Source: Hyphomicrobiaceae bacterium (GTDB lineage: Bacteria > Pseudomonadota > Alphaproteobacteria > Rhizobiales > Xanthobacteraceae). Taken from it: a stretch of 64,000 bases of DNA. Both the position numbers and the translations under genes were made by a program. Where the stretch lies: NCBI GenBank assembly GCA_021324465.1, contig JAJPJB010000065.1, positions 1 through 64,000 of the forward strand, written 5' to 3'. Below, one piece after another: positions 16,095-25,372 of the stretch; within the stretch, counting starts at the first letter, position 1, and every line of letters starts with the position of its first letter. The notes below the pieces were generated by a model. It searched no databases. It had not been told where the DNA came from and saw only the letters and a list, made by a program, of their open reading frames with translations.

Positions 16095-18026
16095 CTACCG
16101 TGGGTCGGTGACGACATCGACCACGGCCGGCCGGCCGCTCTTGACGGCGGCGATGGCGCGCGTGAGCGCCGGCGCCAGATCTTGCGGGTCGGTGATCGGA
16201 CCTTCCCCGTACGCGCCCATGCCGCGCGCCACCGTGGCGTAATCGATATTGGGATCTTTGAGCGTCGTGCCGATGTCCATCTTGGTGACATCGCGCCCAT
16301 GCCGCGCCGCCATCGCCACGAGGTACATGTATTCCTGGTGATAGGCGCGGTTATTCTGGATGACGTAGAGGATCGGTATTTGGTGGTGCGCCGCCGTCCA
16401 TAACGCGCCAGGATTGAACATGAAGTCGCCGTCGCCGCCGAAGGCGAGCGTGAAGCGGCCATGCTTCTTGTTGGCAAGCGCCGCGCCGATCGAGGCCGGC
16501 AGATTATAGCCGACGCCGGCCCCGCCGGAACTGCCGTTCCACTGATACGGCTTGTTGAAGTCCCATAGCCGGTGCGGCCAGGACAGCCTGATCGTCGTAC
16601 CGACCACCGACCAGTCTTCGTTCTTGATCTGGTTGTAGACTTCGGCGCACATGCGCGCGGTGGTGATCGGGCTCGCATCCCAGCCGATCGTGGCATCGCT
16701 CTTCGACTGTTCGACCATTGCCAGATGCGCGGCGGCAAGCTTCTTGCCCCGCGCTTCAAAAGCCGAACTTTTGGCATCATCGGTGAGCCGCTTCACCGCT
16801 TCGGTAAGGGCCGGCAGCGAGGCCTCGCCGTCGCCGGCGATGTCGAGATCGACATCCTGCCAGCGGCCGAAGTCCTGATAATTTGATTTCAGATAGAGGT
16901 CGCGCACGCCGAGCGTGATGACTTTCGCGCCGGGCTTGGTGCCCGGCCGCGAGCGGCGCACGATCCGATCGCTGAAATGGGTGAGTGTGCCCCATAGATC
17001 GTTCATCTCGATCGCCAGAATTACGTCCGCCTGTCCGATCAGTGCCCGGCGAAAGCTCTGGTTGAGCGGATGCCGTGACGGGAAGTTCATCCGTCCGGCG
17101 TTGTCGATGACACCGCATTGCAGTGCTTCGGCAAGCGCGACCAGATTGGCCATTCCGGCCGGCGTGCGTGCCACGCGATCGCAGACGATGATCGGATTCT
17201 GCGCCTCGACCAGCATTTTTGCGGCTTCGGCGATGGCGCCGGCGTCGCCCTGCGGCGGCACGACGGGTGCGAATTTCGGGATGCGCAGGCTCTCCGCGTC
17301 GGCGATCGGATTTTCCTGCAGCTCGGCATCGAGCGCGATAAAGACCGGGCCCATCGGCGGGGTGGTTGCGATCTTGTAGGCGCGCACTGTCGACTCGGCG
17401 AAATGTGTCAGCGAGGCCGGCTGATCGTCCCATTTGGTGAATTCGCGCACGATCTGGCCGATATCGACGCCGGCATGCAGCCACTCCGCGCCCGGCGCGC
17501 GCTTATCCGCCTCCATGATATTGCCGCCGAAGACGAGAACCGGCACACGGTCGCACCAGGCGTTGTACATCGCCATGGTCGCGTGCTGCAGGCCGACCAC
17601 GCCATGGCAGGCCATCGCCATCGGCTTGCCCTCGATCTTGGCATAGCCCTGCGCCATGTGGACCGCGATGTCCTCGTGCACGCAGGTGATGATCTCCGGC
17701 CTGTTGTTGGTGTGATTGACGATCGCCTCGTGCAGGCCGCGATAGCTCGAAGCGCAATTGATCGCCATGTACTCGATGCCGAGCGCATTCAGCACCTCGG
17801 CCATGAAGTCGCCGCCGCTCGAACCCTGGTTCACGGGATCGCTCGAGGGACTGAGCGCCTCGACTGCGGTCTGCAGCGGGCCGGGCAGCGCCGCTTTCGA
17901 TATTTCCTGCGGCGCGGCCGGAAAGGCCGTGGCGGCAGGCGGCGCGACCGCGGCAGCAGCACCGGCGAGGCCGGCGGCTCTCAAGAAATTGCGGCGGCTG
18001 GAATCGGCAATTCTGCGCTCCGGCAT
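16095..18026 (-). CDS. Tat-exported thiamine-diphosphate-dependent enzyme
   Basis: A 643-aa member of the acetolactate synthase/benzoylformate decarboxylase superfamily. The C-terminal domain has the ThDP motif GDG (531-533), 24 residues, then NN (558-559); the N-terminal domain has a catalytic glutamate at E118 in ITCVHEDIAVHMAQGYAK. Unusually, it starts with a twin-arginine signal, SSRRNFLRAAGLAG (R11, R12), followed by an Ala-rich stretch, so the folded cofactor-loaded enzyme should go to the periplasm. GGGAGG precedes the ATG. The next gene is a cytochrome c. The substrate is probably an aromatic or aliphatic 2-oxo acid, but this is inference. Confidence 0.87.
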   Translation of the reverse strand: MPERRIADSSRRNFLRAAGLAGAAAAVAPPAATAFPAAPQEISKAALPGPLQTAVEALSPSSDPVNQGSSGGDFMAEVLNALGIEYMAINCASSYRGLHEAIVNHTNNRPEIITCVHEDIAVHMAQGYAKIEGKPMAMACHGVVGLQHATMAMYNAWCDRVPVLVFGGNIMEADKRAPGAEWLHAGVDIGQIVREFTKWDDQPASLTHFAESTVRAYKIATTPPMGPVFIALDAELQENPIADAESLRIPKFAPVVPPQGDAGAIAEAAKMLVEAQNPIIVCDRVARTPAGMANLVALAEALQCGVIDNAGRMNFPSRHPLNQSFRRALIGQADVILAIEMNDLWGTLTHFSDRIVRRSRPGTKPGAKVITLGVRDLYLKSNYQDFGRWQDVDLDIAGDGEASLPALTEAVKRLTDDAKSSAFEARGKKLAAAHLAMVEQSKSDATIGWDASPITTARMCAEVYNQIKNEDWSVVGTTIRLSWPHRLWDFNKPYQWNGSSGGAGVGYNLPASIGAALANKKHGRFTLAFGGDGDFMFNPGALWTAAHHQIPILYVIQNNRAYHQEYMYLVAMAARHGRDVTKMDIGTTLKDPNIDYATVARGMGAYGEGPITDPQDLAPALTRAIAAVKSGRPAVVDVVTDPR

Positions 18027-18183
18027 GGCGGCCTCCCGGGAACTGCCCGAACGGCCAGTCGGAGCGTCACCCGCGTCCTGGCATTTCGAGCATTGTTTGC
18101 TTGCCGCGAATCTTCCGTTCGGGCGGTATGGCGTCAACTCGGCTTTGCGGGGACCAGCTATGCGGCCGCGCCGCAAAGCGCGA

Positions 18184-19179
18184 TCAACTGCTCGGCGAAT
18201 TGAGCAGCGCCGGCGCGACCACCTCTTTCCAGCTTTTTGGCACGGTTTTCAGTTCCCCGTGCCGGCCCATGAAATCGGCAGTCGTCTGCATGCCGAAAAC
18301 GGGGCTGCCGAACTCGTCCTTAATCTCGCGGATCACCGCCTCCATCGCGGCGCCGTTGATCACGCTTGAGGGTTCGTGGGTGAGATAGATCTGCGCGGCG
18401 CGGCGCGGATCGTCATGGACTATGCGCGCCGCTTCGTCGATCGCTTTTTCGATCACCTCGGGCAATTGCGGATGGGCATCGATATAGGCTCGGGTCGCGC
18501 CGAGGATGAGAAACGAGGACTTGCCGCCCATCACCTCGGATGAATTGAGCACGGCATGCACGTTCGGATCGCGCAGGGCGATCTGAGTGAACGGCGGCGA
18601 CGAAAAATACGCCTTCACCGGCCCGCTACGCTCGACGAGATCGCTGATCGCCTGCGCATGCGGCAGCGCCACCACTTGACCGCGCAGCTTGTCATATTGG
18701 CCGAAACTCTTTTCCGATTGCAGCTCCAACAGATACATTTGCGGCGAGGACAAAGTCGGCATCGCAATCTCGTCCGCCGGCTTGAAGTCGGCAATGGTTT
18801 TCACCCCCGGCTGATTGCTCAGCAGCACCAGCGGCAGGGATGTCATGCCGGAGACAACAAGAATCTGCCGCGGCTTGTCTTTGCCCTGCTGCCAGGCCGC
18901 AAGCAAGGGCGCCGGGCCGAACGGTGCAATATCGACTGCGCCAGCGGCAATGGCGCCCTGCACGTCTGCCGCACTGGTGAAGCGCTGAAACTCGGCCTTC
19001 AGCTCGAGATGCGCGTCCTTGCCGTGCTTTTCGATCAGCTTTAAATCTTCGCAGATATAGATCGGCAGAAAGGCAAGGCCGAAGCCGACGCCGATCTTGA
19101 GCTGACCCTGGGCGAGCGCGGGAGCTGAGCCCGCGCACAGCGCAAGCGCAGCCGCCACGATGCGCAGAAACCGCCTCAT
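18184..19179 (-). CDS. ABC-type solute-binding protein (NMT1/THI5-like)
   Basis: A 331-aa periplasmic binding protein of the NitT/TauT/SsuA class. A signal peptide (MRRFLRIVAAALALCAGSAPALAQ) precedes LKIGVGFGLAFLPIYICEDLKLIEKHG, the usual start of the first lobe, and GAVDIAPFGPAPLLAAW further on. No permease or ATPase gene is adjacent. Its place between the FAH hydrolase and the ThDP enzyme suggests it captures the aromatic substrate of the operon. The start at 19179 was chosen because it begins the signal peptide; the frame opens at 19215. Confidence 0.88.
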   Translation of the reverse strand: MRRFLRIVAAALALCAGSAPALAQGQLKIGVGFGLAFLPIYICEDLKLIEKHGKDAHLELKAEFQRFTSAADVQGAIAAGAVDIAPFGPAPLLAAWQQGKDKPRQILVVSGMTSLPLVLLSNQPGVKTIADFKPADEIAMPTLSSPQMYLLELQSEKSFGQYDKLRGQVVALPHAQAISDLVERSGPVKAYFSSPPFTQIALRDPNVHAVLNSSEVMGGKSSFLILGATRAYIDAHPQLPEVIEKAIDEAARIVHDDPRRAAQIYLTHEPSSVINGAAMEAVIREIKDEFGSPVFGMQTTADFMGRHGELKTVPKSWKEVVAPALLNSPSS

Positions 19180-19227
19180 CTGCGACGCTTCATCTCGCCG
19201 CTGCGCGCGCGACATCGGTCCGACCGA

Positions 19228-20100
19228 CTACTCGTTGGCGATCGGATTGCGCAACGTGCCGATGCCTTGGATTTCCACTTCCACCGTGTCGCCGGCTTTC
19301 ATCCAGACCGGGTTGGGCTTGCGCGCATGGCCGACGCCCGACGGCGTACCGGTGAAAATGACGTCGCCGGGCTCGAGCGTCATGCCTTGGCTGATATAGA
19401 CCAGCATCTCGACAACCGGAAACATCATGTTGTCGGTATTGTCGGACTGCATCACCGTGCCATTGAGCCGGCTCTCGATCTTGAGCCCCTTGGCCGCAGC
19501 CGGCAATTCATCAGCGGTGACCAGCCACGGGCCGAAGCCGCCGGTGCGATCAAAATTTTTGCCCATGTCCCACTGCGTCGTCTTGCGTTGATATTCGCGC
19601 ACCGAGCCTTCGTTGCCGCACGAATAGCCGGCAATGCAGAACGTCGCATCGGCGGGGGTGAGATGCTTGGCGCGCTTGCCGACCACCAGGATCAACTCGG
19701 CTTCATAGTCGAGCGTCTCCGACACTTGCGGGCGGATGATCGGCTCGCCATGCGGCACCAGCGAGGTGAGCCCGCGCATAAAGATCGTCGGGAATTTCGG
19801 AATATTGTCGCGCTGTGAGCCTTCCTTGACGTGCTCGAGGTAATTAAGGCCAAGGCATATGATCTTTCCCGGCCGGCCGACCGGCAGCGAATATTTCAGG
19901 CCGGCGAGCGGCTTGCGGGCCGCGGCCGGCGCCCCTTTGGCAAGGTCGGCAAGCGGCTTGGTGTCGCCGTTGGTCTTTCTCAAGAACTCGCCGAGATCGC
20001 TCGGCACTTTGCTGTCGACAGCCTGCAGATCGATCACCTGATCGCCTTCGACCACGCCAAGACGCGGGCCCGCCTGCCCTTCGAACGCAACGATCTTCAT
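19228..20100 (-). CDS. Fumarylacetoacetate hydrolase family protein
   Basis: A 290-aa FAH-fold hydrolase/isomerase. Key blocks are ICLGLNYLEHVKEG, the metal-binding ETLDYEAELILVVGKRAK, GYSCGNEGSVREYQRKTTQWDMGKNFD and the C-terminal VIFTGTPSGVGHARKP. Such enzymes cleave C-C bonds in acylpyruvates; with a gentisate dioxygenase in the same gene set, fumarylpyruvate hydrolase is the best guess. AAGGAAG precedes the ATG. It is the first gene of the minus-strand set and so lies next to its probable promoter. Confidence 0.9.
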   Translation of the reverse strand: MKIVAFEGQAGPRLGVVEGDQVIDLQAVDSKVPSDLGEFLRKTNGDTKPLADLAKGAPAAARKPLAGLKYSLPVGRPGKIICLGLNYLEHVKEGSQRDNIPKFPTIFMRGLTSLVPHGEPIIRPQVSETLDYEAELILVVGKRAKHLTPADATFCIAGYSCGNEGSVREYQRKTTQWDMGKNFDRTGGFGPWLVTADELPAAAKGLKIESRLNGTVMQSDNTDNMMFPVVEMLVYISQGMTLEPGDVIFTGTPSGVGHARKPNPVWMKAGDTVEVEIQGIGTLRNPIANE

Positions 20101-20325
20101 GCTCTTGCTTCCTTCAATGAGGTCCAATGGGCGGCGGACTATATCGGCCCGCATGGCGCCAATCTACCGGGCTGCAGCGCGCCCCAAGATACGGTGCAAT
20201 AACCGCAGCAGGCCAAACATTTCGTCAGAAATTTTATTCGGTATACAATGGCATAAGCACGAGCGCAGCGGAAATGAGCGCAGCTCAGTGGCGACGGCGC
20301 CCCACTTCCGGCGGAGATTTTTGGC

Positions 20326-21126
20326 ATGGCAGCTGTCCCGCTGATCCACATTTGCGATGCATGCAAATCATACGATGCCGGCCGCTCATTCGCCGTGCAC
20401 AAGGCAAATCTGAGCGTTGCCGAGGGCGCTTTTGTCGCACTGGTCGGCACCAGCGGATCCGGCAAGACCACGCTTTTGAAGTTCATCAATCGCCTGGTTC
20501 AGCAGGACAGCGGCAGCGTGGCGGTCGCTGGCAGGGAGACGCTGAGCAGTGACGTTCTAAGCCTTCGCCGGAGCATCGGCTATGTTTTCCAGAACGCCGG
20601 ACTGTTTCCGCACATGAGCGTGGCGGAGAATATCGGAATTACACCTGATCTCCTCGGATGGCCTGCTGAAAGAATAACGTCGCGTGTCGCCGAGCTCTTG
20701 GAGTTGCTTGAATTGCCGCGCGGCTATGCGTCGCGCTACCCGGCGACATTGTCCGGCGGTGAACGTCAGCGCGCTGCTGTGGCGCGGGCGATCGCGGCCT
20801 ATCCCAGGATCGTACTCATGGACGAACCGTTCGGCGCGCTCGATCCTCTCACCCGCGACACCATCGGCGCCACATATAGAAAACTGCACGATCAATTCGG
20901 CTTCACCACGCTGATGGTCACCCATGACGTGCAGGAGGCGATCCTTCTTGCCGACCAAATCGCGGTCATGAAATCGGGCCGGGTGCTTGCGCAAGATACG
21001 CCACGGCGTTTGATATTGGAAAATAGCATCCCTGACGTTTCGGCCCTGATATCCGTTCCACGACGCCAAGCTGAACAGATTCGCGCTGCCATTGACTCGC
21101 GCAATGAAGGCAATGCTCATGGGTGA
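20326..21126 (+). CDS. Glycine betaine/osmoprotectant ABC transporter ATPase
   Basis: A 266-aa ABC ATPase. Walker A is GTSGSGKTT near residue 42, the signature LSGGERQR, Walker B RIVLMDEPFGALDP and the switch histidine in MVTHDVQEA. The FQNAGLFPHMSVAENIG block and overall similarity place it in the OpuCA/ProV/YehX group. No C-terminal CBS domains are present. GGAG lies nine bases before the ATG. It overlaps the downstream permease-binding protein fusion by eight bases. Confidence 0.92.
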   Translation: MAAVPLIHICDACKSYDAGRSFAVHKANLSVAEGAFVALVGTSGSGKTTLLKFINRLVQQDSGSVAVAGRETLSSDVLSLRRSIGYVFQNAGLFPHMSVAENIGITPDLLGWPAERITSRVAELLELLELPRGYASRYPATLSGGERQRAAVARAIAAYPRIVLMDEPFGALDPLTRDTIGATYRKLHDQFGFTTLMVTHDVQEAILLADQIAVMKSGRVLAQDTPRRLILENSIPDVSALISVPRRQAEQIRAAIDSRNEGNAHG

Positions 21127-22678
21127 GCGGCTTGCCAATGCGATCCGGCTGTTACCCGAATATCTGCTTCAGCACGTCTTGTTGTCGGCGGCCGCGCTTA
21201 TTCTCGGCATGCTGCTTGCCATCCCGTTGACGATACTGGCGGTCCGCCGCCGGCGCGCCGGATCCTGGGTGTTGGCCGCCACGAGTCTTGTTCAGACGGT
21301 GCCCGGGCTTGCGCTCCTGGCCTTGTTCTATCCAATTTTCCTTGGCCTGTCGCGGCTTTCGCAGACCCTGTTCGGCGTCGGCGTTCCTGCGCTGGGGTTT
21401 CTGCCGAGCGTCGCTGCGCTCACGCTCTATTCAATGTTGCCGATGGTGAGAAACGGCGTCGCCGCCTTCACCAATCTCGATCCGGAAGTGATCGACGCGG
21501 CGAACGCGGTAGGCATGACCGCGCGCCAACGCTTTTTTCGCGTGGAAGTGCCGATGGCGGCGCCGGTCGTCATGGCCGGAATTCGCACGGCAGCGGTTTG
21601 GACCATCGGGGCAGCCACTTTATCGACGTCCGTCGGACAGACGAGCTTGGGCAACTACATCTTTTCCGGCTTGCAGACGCAGGACTGGACCTCCGTTCTG
21701 TTCGGCTGCATCGCCGCCGCGGCGCTGGCCTTCGCGGTCGATCAAATTCTTGGGCTGATCGAAATCGGCCTGTCGCGGCGAAATAACAGGCTCACTTATT
21801 TTGGCCTGACCACCTTCGCGATCGCCCTTGGCGGCGCAATCGCATGGTCGGGCGAAATGCGTGCGCCGGGTTACACGGTCGGCGCGAAAAACTTCAGCGA
21901 ACAGTTCATCCTTGCCGAACTGATCTCGCAGCGGCTGATAAGCGCTGGCGCAACGACCCAACTGCGGACCGATCTTGGCTCGGCCGTCGCCTTTCGCGCA
22001 CTCGCCGGCAATGAAATCGATGTCTACGTCGATTATACGGGTACGCTATGGCTCAATGTCCTGGGGCGGCGCGACCTGATCTCAGGCGAGGCAATGCAGA
22101 AGGAACTTAAAAACCTGTTGGCGAGAAACTATGGCGTTCTTCTGCTCGGGCCGCTTGGCTTCGAAAACGCCTACGTCCTCGCCATGCGGCGCGAGCAGGC
22201 GGCGGCGCTGCACATAACCGGAATAGGCGATCTGGCGCGCTATGCGCGGCGGCTTACGCTGGGGGCAGATCTGGAGTTTTTGAGCCGACCGGACTGGACC
22301 ATGATCAAGAACACTTATGGTTTGCAGTTCGGCGCAACGCGCGAGTTCAATCCGACCTTCATGTACAAAGCCATTGAGGACGGCACCGTGGATGTCATCT
22401 CGGCATTTTCCAGCGATGGCCGGCTTGCCGCAGAAAATCTCCTGACGCTCGCCGATCCGCAGCATGCCGTTCCCTCTTATGACGCGGTCATCCTGCTCTC
22501 GCCGCAAAGGTCGCAAGACGGCCTCCTCATCAAGGCGCTTGCACCGTTGCTGGGGCATATTTCTCTCGAGAAGATGCGCGACGCAAATCTGATGGTGGAT
22601 CGCGACGACGGCAAAGCGACGCCTTTGCAAGCGGCGCAATTCCTGGCGCGGACGATCGATCAGCCGAAATCGCAATGA
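21119..22678 (+). CDS. Fused permease and substrate-binding protein of a glycine betaine-type ABC transporter
   Basis: A 519-aa fusion. The N-terminal part (about 1-235) is an OpuCB/ProW-like permease with several membrane helices and the EAA-loop region VIDAANAVGMTARQRFFRVEVPMAAPVVMAG. A further membrane segment (FGLTTFAIALGGAIAWSG) leads into a periplasmic OpuCC/ProX-type binding domain, with YTVGAKNFSEQFILAELIS, ALAGNEIDVYVDYTGTLW and KNTYGLQFG. Fusions of this kind are known in this transporter family. GAAGG lies eight bases before the ATG at 21119. The ligand (betaine, choline or another quaternary amine) is not decided by sequence. Confidence 0.9.
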   Translation: MGERLANAIRLLPEYLLQHVLLSAAALILGMLLAIPLTILAVRRRRAGSWVLAATSLVQTVPGLALLALFYPIFLGLSRLSQTLFGVGVPALGFLPSVAALTLYSMLPMVRNGVAAFTNLDPEVIDAANAVGMTARQRFFRVEVPMAAPVVMAGIRTAAVWTIGAATLSTSVGQTSLGNYIFSGLQTQDWTSVLFGCIAAAALAFAVDQILGLIEIGLSRRNNRLTYFGLTTFAIALGGAIAWSGEMRAPGYTVGAKNFSEQFILAELISQRLISAGATTQLRTDLGSAVAFRALAGNEIDVYVDYTGTLWLNVLGRRDLISGEAMQKELKNLLARNYGVLLLGPLGFENAYVLAMRREQAAALHITGIGDLARYARRLTLGADLEFLSRPDWTMIKNTYGLQFGATREFNPTFMYKAIEDGTVDVISAFSSDGRLAAENLLTLADPQHAVPSYDAVILLSPQRSQDGLLIKALAPLLGHISLEKMRDANLMVDRDDGKATPLQAAQFLARTIDQPKSQ

Positions 22679-22746
22679 AGGGCGTGGCCAGCAAGCAGCC
22701 GGACGAAGCTTGCAAAATCATCGTTTACGCAAGGTAAGCCCCGACC

Positions 22747-23718
22747 TCACTCGCCGTCGCGGCGAAACGTCAGCACGCCGAACAGGCCGTCAGTCCAGGC
22801 CTTGAGCGGCGCCCAGCCAGTGCCGCGCGCCAGCGCCTGAAAGGATTCGATCGTATATTTGTAGCTGTTCTCGGTGTGGATCGTTTCACCGGCACGGAAG
22901 CTGAAGGCTTTGCCGTTCACCTTGACCTTCTGCCGCTTGGTGCTGGCGAGATACATTTCGATCCGGTTCTTGTCGCGATTGTAGCAGGCGTGATGCTCGA
23001 ACGCACCGAGATCAAAATTGGCGTCAAGCTCGCGATTGATGCGCGCCAGCACGTTGAGATTGAACTTCGCGGTGACGCCCTCCGCATCATTGTAAGCGGG
23101 ACAGAGGATCGCGGCGTCTTTGACCAGATCAACGCCGATCACCAGCACCGCATCCGCACCCAGCACAGCGCCGGCGTGCCGCAAAAACTCGGCCGCCTCA
23201 TGCGGCTCGAAATTGCCGATGGTCGAGCCCGGAAAGAAGCCCACGCGCGGCAGCGCAGCAATCTGCGGCGGCAGCTCGAACGGCCTGGTGAAGTCGGCAA
23301 TGACCGGTTGCACCACAAGGCGGGGAAAATCGCGGCGCAACTGGGTCAGATCGCCTTGCAGAAAATCACCGGAAATATCGACGGGCACATAGGCTTCCAC
23401 GGTCGCTGCGGCGCCGAGCAGAATGCGCGCCTTCTTGCTCGAACCGGCGCCGAATTCAATCAGCACGCAGCCCTGCGGAAACAGCGACGCAATCGCCGGA
23501 GCCTGCGCGCGCAACAACGCGATTTCGCAACGCGTTGGGTAATATTCCGGCAACTGCGTGATGCGCTCGAACAGCGCGGAGCCGGCGAGATCGTAGAAAT
23601 ATTTCGGCGGCAGACGTTTGGGTTTTGCCGCCAGACCTTCGAGCACGTCGGCGGCAAAGGCTTCGCTCGTTGCGATGGACCGTGCCGCTCGGCGAGCAGC
23701 CTGCATTGCGGTGGGCAT
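22747..23718 (-). CDS. egtD: L-histidine N-alpha-methyltransferase
   Basis: A 323-aa SAM-dependent enzyme that trimethylates histidine to hercynine, the first step of ergothioneine synthesis. Characteristic blocks are KYFYDLAGSALFERITQLPEYYPTR (split here: KYFYDLAGSALF, ITQLPEYYPTR), the SAM site LIEFGAGSSKKARILL around E88, VGFFPGSTIGNF and the C-terminal SYKYTIESF. Length fits EgtD. It lies 42 bp downstream of egtB and is surely co-transcribed with it. Confidence 0.95.
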   Translation of the reverse strand: MPTAMQAARRAARSIATSEAFAADVLEGLAAKPKRLPPKYFYDLAGSALFERITQLPEYYPTRCEIALLRAQAPAIASLFPQGCVLIEFGAGSSKKARILLGAAATVEAYVPVDISGDFLQGDLTQLRRDFPRLVVQPVIADFTRPFELPPQIAALPRVGFFPGSTIGNFEPHEAAEFLRHAGAVLGADAVLVIGVDLVKDAAILCPAYNDAEGVTAKFNLNVLARINRELDANFDLGAFEHHACYNRDKNRIEMYLASTKRQKVKVNGKAFSFRAGETIHTENSYKYTIESFQALARGTGWAPLKAWTDGLFGVLTFRRDGE

Positions 23719-23760
23719 GTTGTTCTCGTTAGGAGCTTATTTGAAGGCTACTTCTGCTAC

Positions 23761-25065
23761 TCAGCTTTCATATTCGGCAAGGCGCAAACCGGAGAATTGC
23801 CAGCGCGCCGGCGGATAAAAGAAATTACGATAGGACGGCCGTGCGTGCCCGGCCGGCGTTGCAAGCGAGGAGCCGCGCAATACCATTTGGTTGACCATGA
23901 ACTTGCCATTGTATTCGCCAAGCGCTCCGGGAGCTGCCTGGTATCCGGGATAGGCCGTGTAGGCGCTGCGCGTCCACTGCCACACGACGCCAAACGCGTC
24001 GCCAAGCGCGCCGGCTTTGGCGGCGGCCTCCCACTCCGCTTCCGTCGGCAAGTGCCTGCCGGCCCAGCGCGCAAACGCATCCGCTTCATAATAGCTGATA
24101 TGGCACACCGGCCTGTCGGGCTCGACGCAGCGCAATCCGCCGAGCGTCAGTGAAAACCACGCGCCATCGACCTTGCGCCAATAACCGGGCGCATTCCAGC
24201 CTTGCGCCGCCACCGTCGTCCACCCGTCGGAGAGCCACAGCGTCGGCGTGCTGTAGCCGCCATCGGCCATGAATTCGAGCCACTCGCCGTTGGTAACCAG
24301 CGACGGCGAAAGACGTACCGGTTGCAGCAGGACCTGGTGCGCCGGCTGTTCGTTGTCGAAGCAAAATCCTGCACCGTCATGCCCGATTCTGTGAATGCCA
24401 TGCAGCGTGACACCGCCGTTGAACGCCTTGCCGGCCGGCGGCCATTGCCAACTCGGATCGTAAACCGGAGAGGTCTCGTTGAACGAGAAGGCATGCAGAA
24501 TATCGGTGAGCAGCAATTCCTGATGCTGCTGTTCATGATGTAGTCCGATTTCGATGATCGGGATCAGCGCGTCAAGATTTTCCGCAGTCTCGATCAGCTG
24601 CGTGACAGCATCGTCGACATGGGCGCGATAGGCGGCGACTTCGTCAATGCTTGGCCGCGTGATCAGGCCGCGCTGCGGGCGTGCCTGGCGCGGACCGGCA
24701 GAGATGTAATAGGAATTGTACAGGAAAGCGAAACGCTCGTCGAAGACGCGATAGTTTTTGGCATGCGGCCGCAACAAAAACTGCTCGAAAAACCATGTCA
24801 CATGCGCGCGGTGCCATTTGGTCGGGCTGGCGTCCGGCATCGACTGCACGACCTGGTCTTCCGCCGACAGCAATGCCGCGCGGCGTTCCGTCTCGGCGCG
24901 CACGGCTTGAAAAGCTTTAAGCCAATCCTGACGCAGGGCGTGGCGCGCGCGATCGCGCGCCGCGCGATGCGGGGGCTCGGCGAGTTCACTTGACGATGCG
25001 GAAGCGGCCAAATCAGCGGCCAGGTCGGAAGGCCGAGTGTGCGCCGAAGCGCCCGATTGTGACAT
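23761..25065 (-). CDS. egtB: Hercynine oxygenase/sulfoxide synthase EgtB
   Basis: A 434-aa non-heme iron enzyme joining hercynine to gamma-glutamylcysteine or cysteine. It has an N-terminal DinB-like helical domain with WHRAHVTWFFEQFLL and the iron-binding HEQQHQELLLTDI near residue 176, and a C-terminal formylglycine-generating-enzyme-like (FGE-sulfatase) domain with PTEAEWEAAAKAG, WQWTRSAYTAYPGY and VLRGSSLATP. The ATG at 25065 follows a 16-bp tandem duplication with no good ribosome site. Together with egtD it forms the two-gene bacterial ergothioneine core; egtA, egtC and egtE are not nearby. Confidence 0.94.
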   Translation of the reverse strand: MSQSGASAHTRPSDLAADLAASASSSELAEPPHRAARDRARHALRQDWLKAFQAVRAETERRAALLSAEDQVVQSMPDASPTKWHRAHVTWFFEQFLLRPHAKNYRVFDERFAFLYNSYYISAGPRQARPQRGLITRPSIDEVAAYRAHVDDAVTQLIETAENLDALIPIIEIGLHHEQQHQELLLTDILHAFSFNETSPVYDPSWQWPPAGKAFNGGVTLHGIHRIGHDGAGFCFDNEQPAHQVLLQPVRLSPSLVTNGEWLEFMADGGYSTPTLWLSDGWTTVAAQGWNAPGYWRKVDGAWFSLTLGGLRCVEPDRPVCHISYYEADAFARWAGRHLPTEAEWEAAAKAGALGDAFGVVWQWTRSAYTAYPGYQAAPGALGEYNGKFMVNQMVLRGSSLATPAGHARPSYRNFFYPPARWQFSGLRLAEYES

Positions 25066-25372
25066 GATAAGAGTCCGCAAATGTAAGAGTCCGCAAATGC
25101 CGGCCCAACTGCAGGTTTCCCCTACCGCAGGTTTCAGTGTCTGGAGATAATGGGCCCCCGGCAGCTTGGTTCCATAGATGAGCGAGACAGTTCCCACTGC
25201 AATGCGAATCAGGACGATTTAACGCTGTTGTGAAGGCACGGCAAAAGCCCCTTGGAAAACCACGATAAAATCGTCACGAGGTGGAAGTTGTCGTCGATCA
25301 AGCGACCGACGTATGTTTTGCGCTCGGTTTTGGCAAGTGGGCGCTCGACCAAAGGGTAAAAACGGGGGAGGG
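25066..25372. other. Divergent intergenic region between egtB and a deacetylase gene
   Basis: Holds both divergent promoters. It contains two perfect 16-bp tandem copies of TAAGAGTCCGCAAATG (25068-25099) directly upstream of the egtB start. No further gene or recognisable operator is seen. Confidence 0.55.

Noticed and set aside
20239-20248. GntR/FCD-like site CGGTATACAA between FAH and ABC transporter genes
   Set aside because: Only a partial match to TTGTATACAA and no GntR gene nearby; too short to claim.
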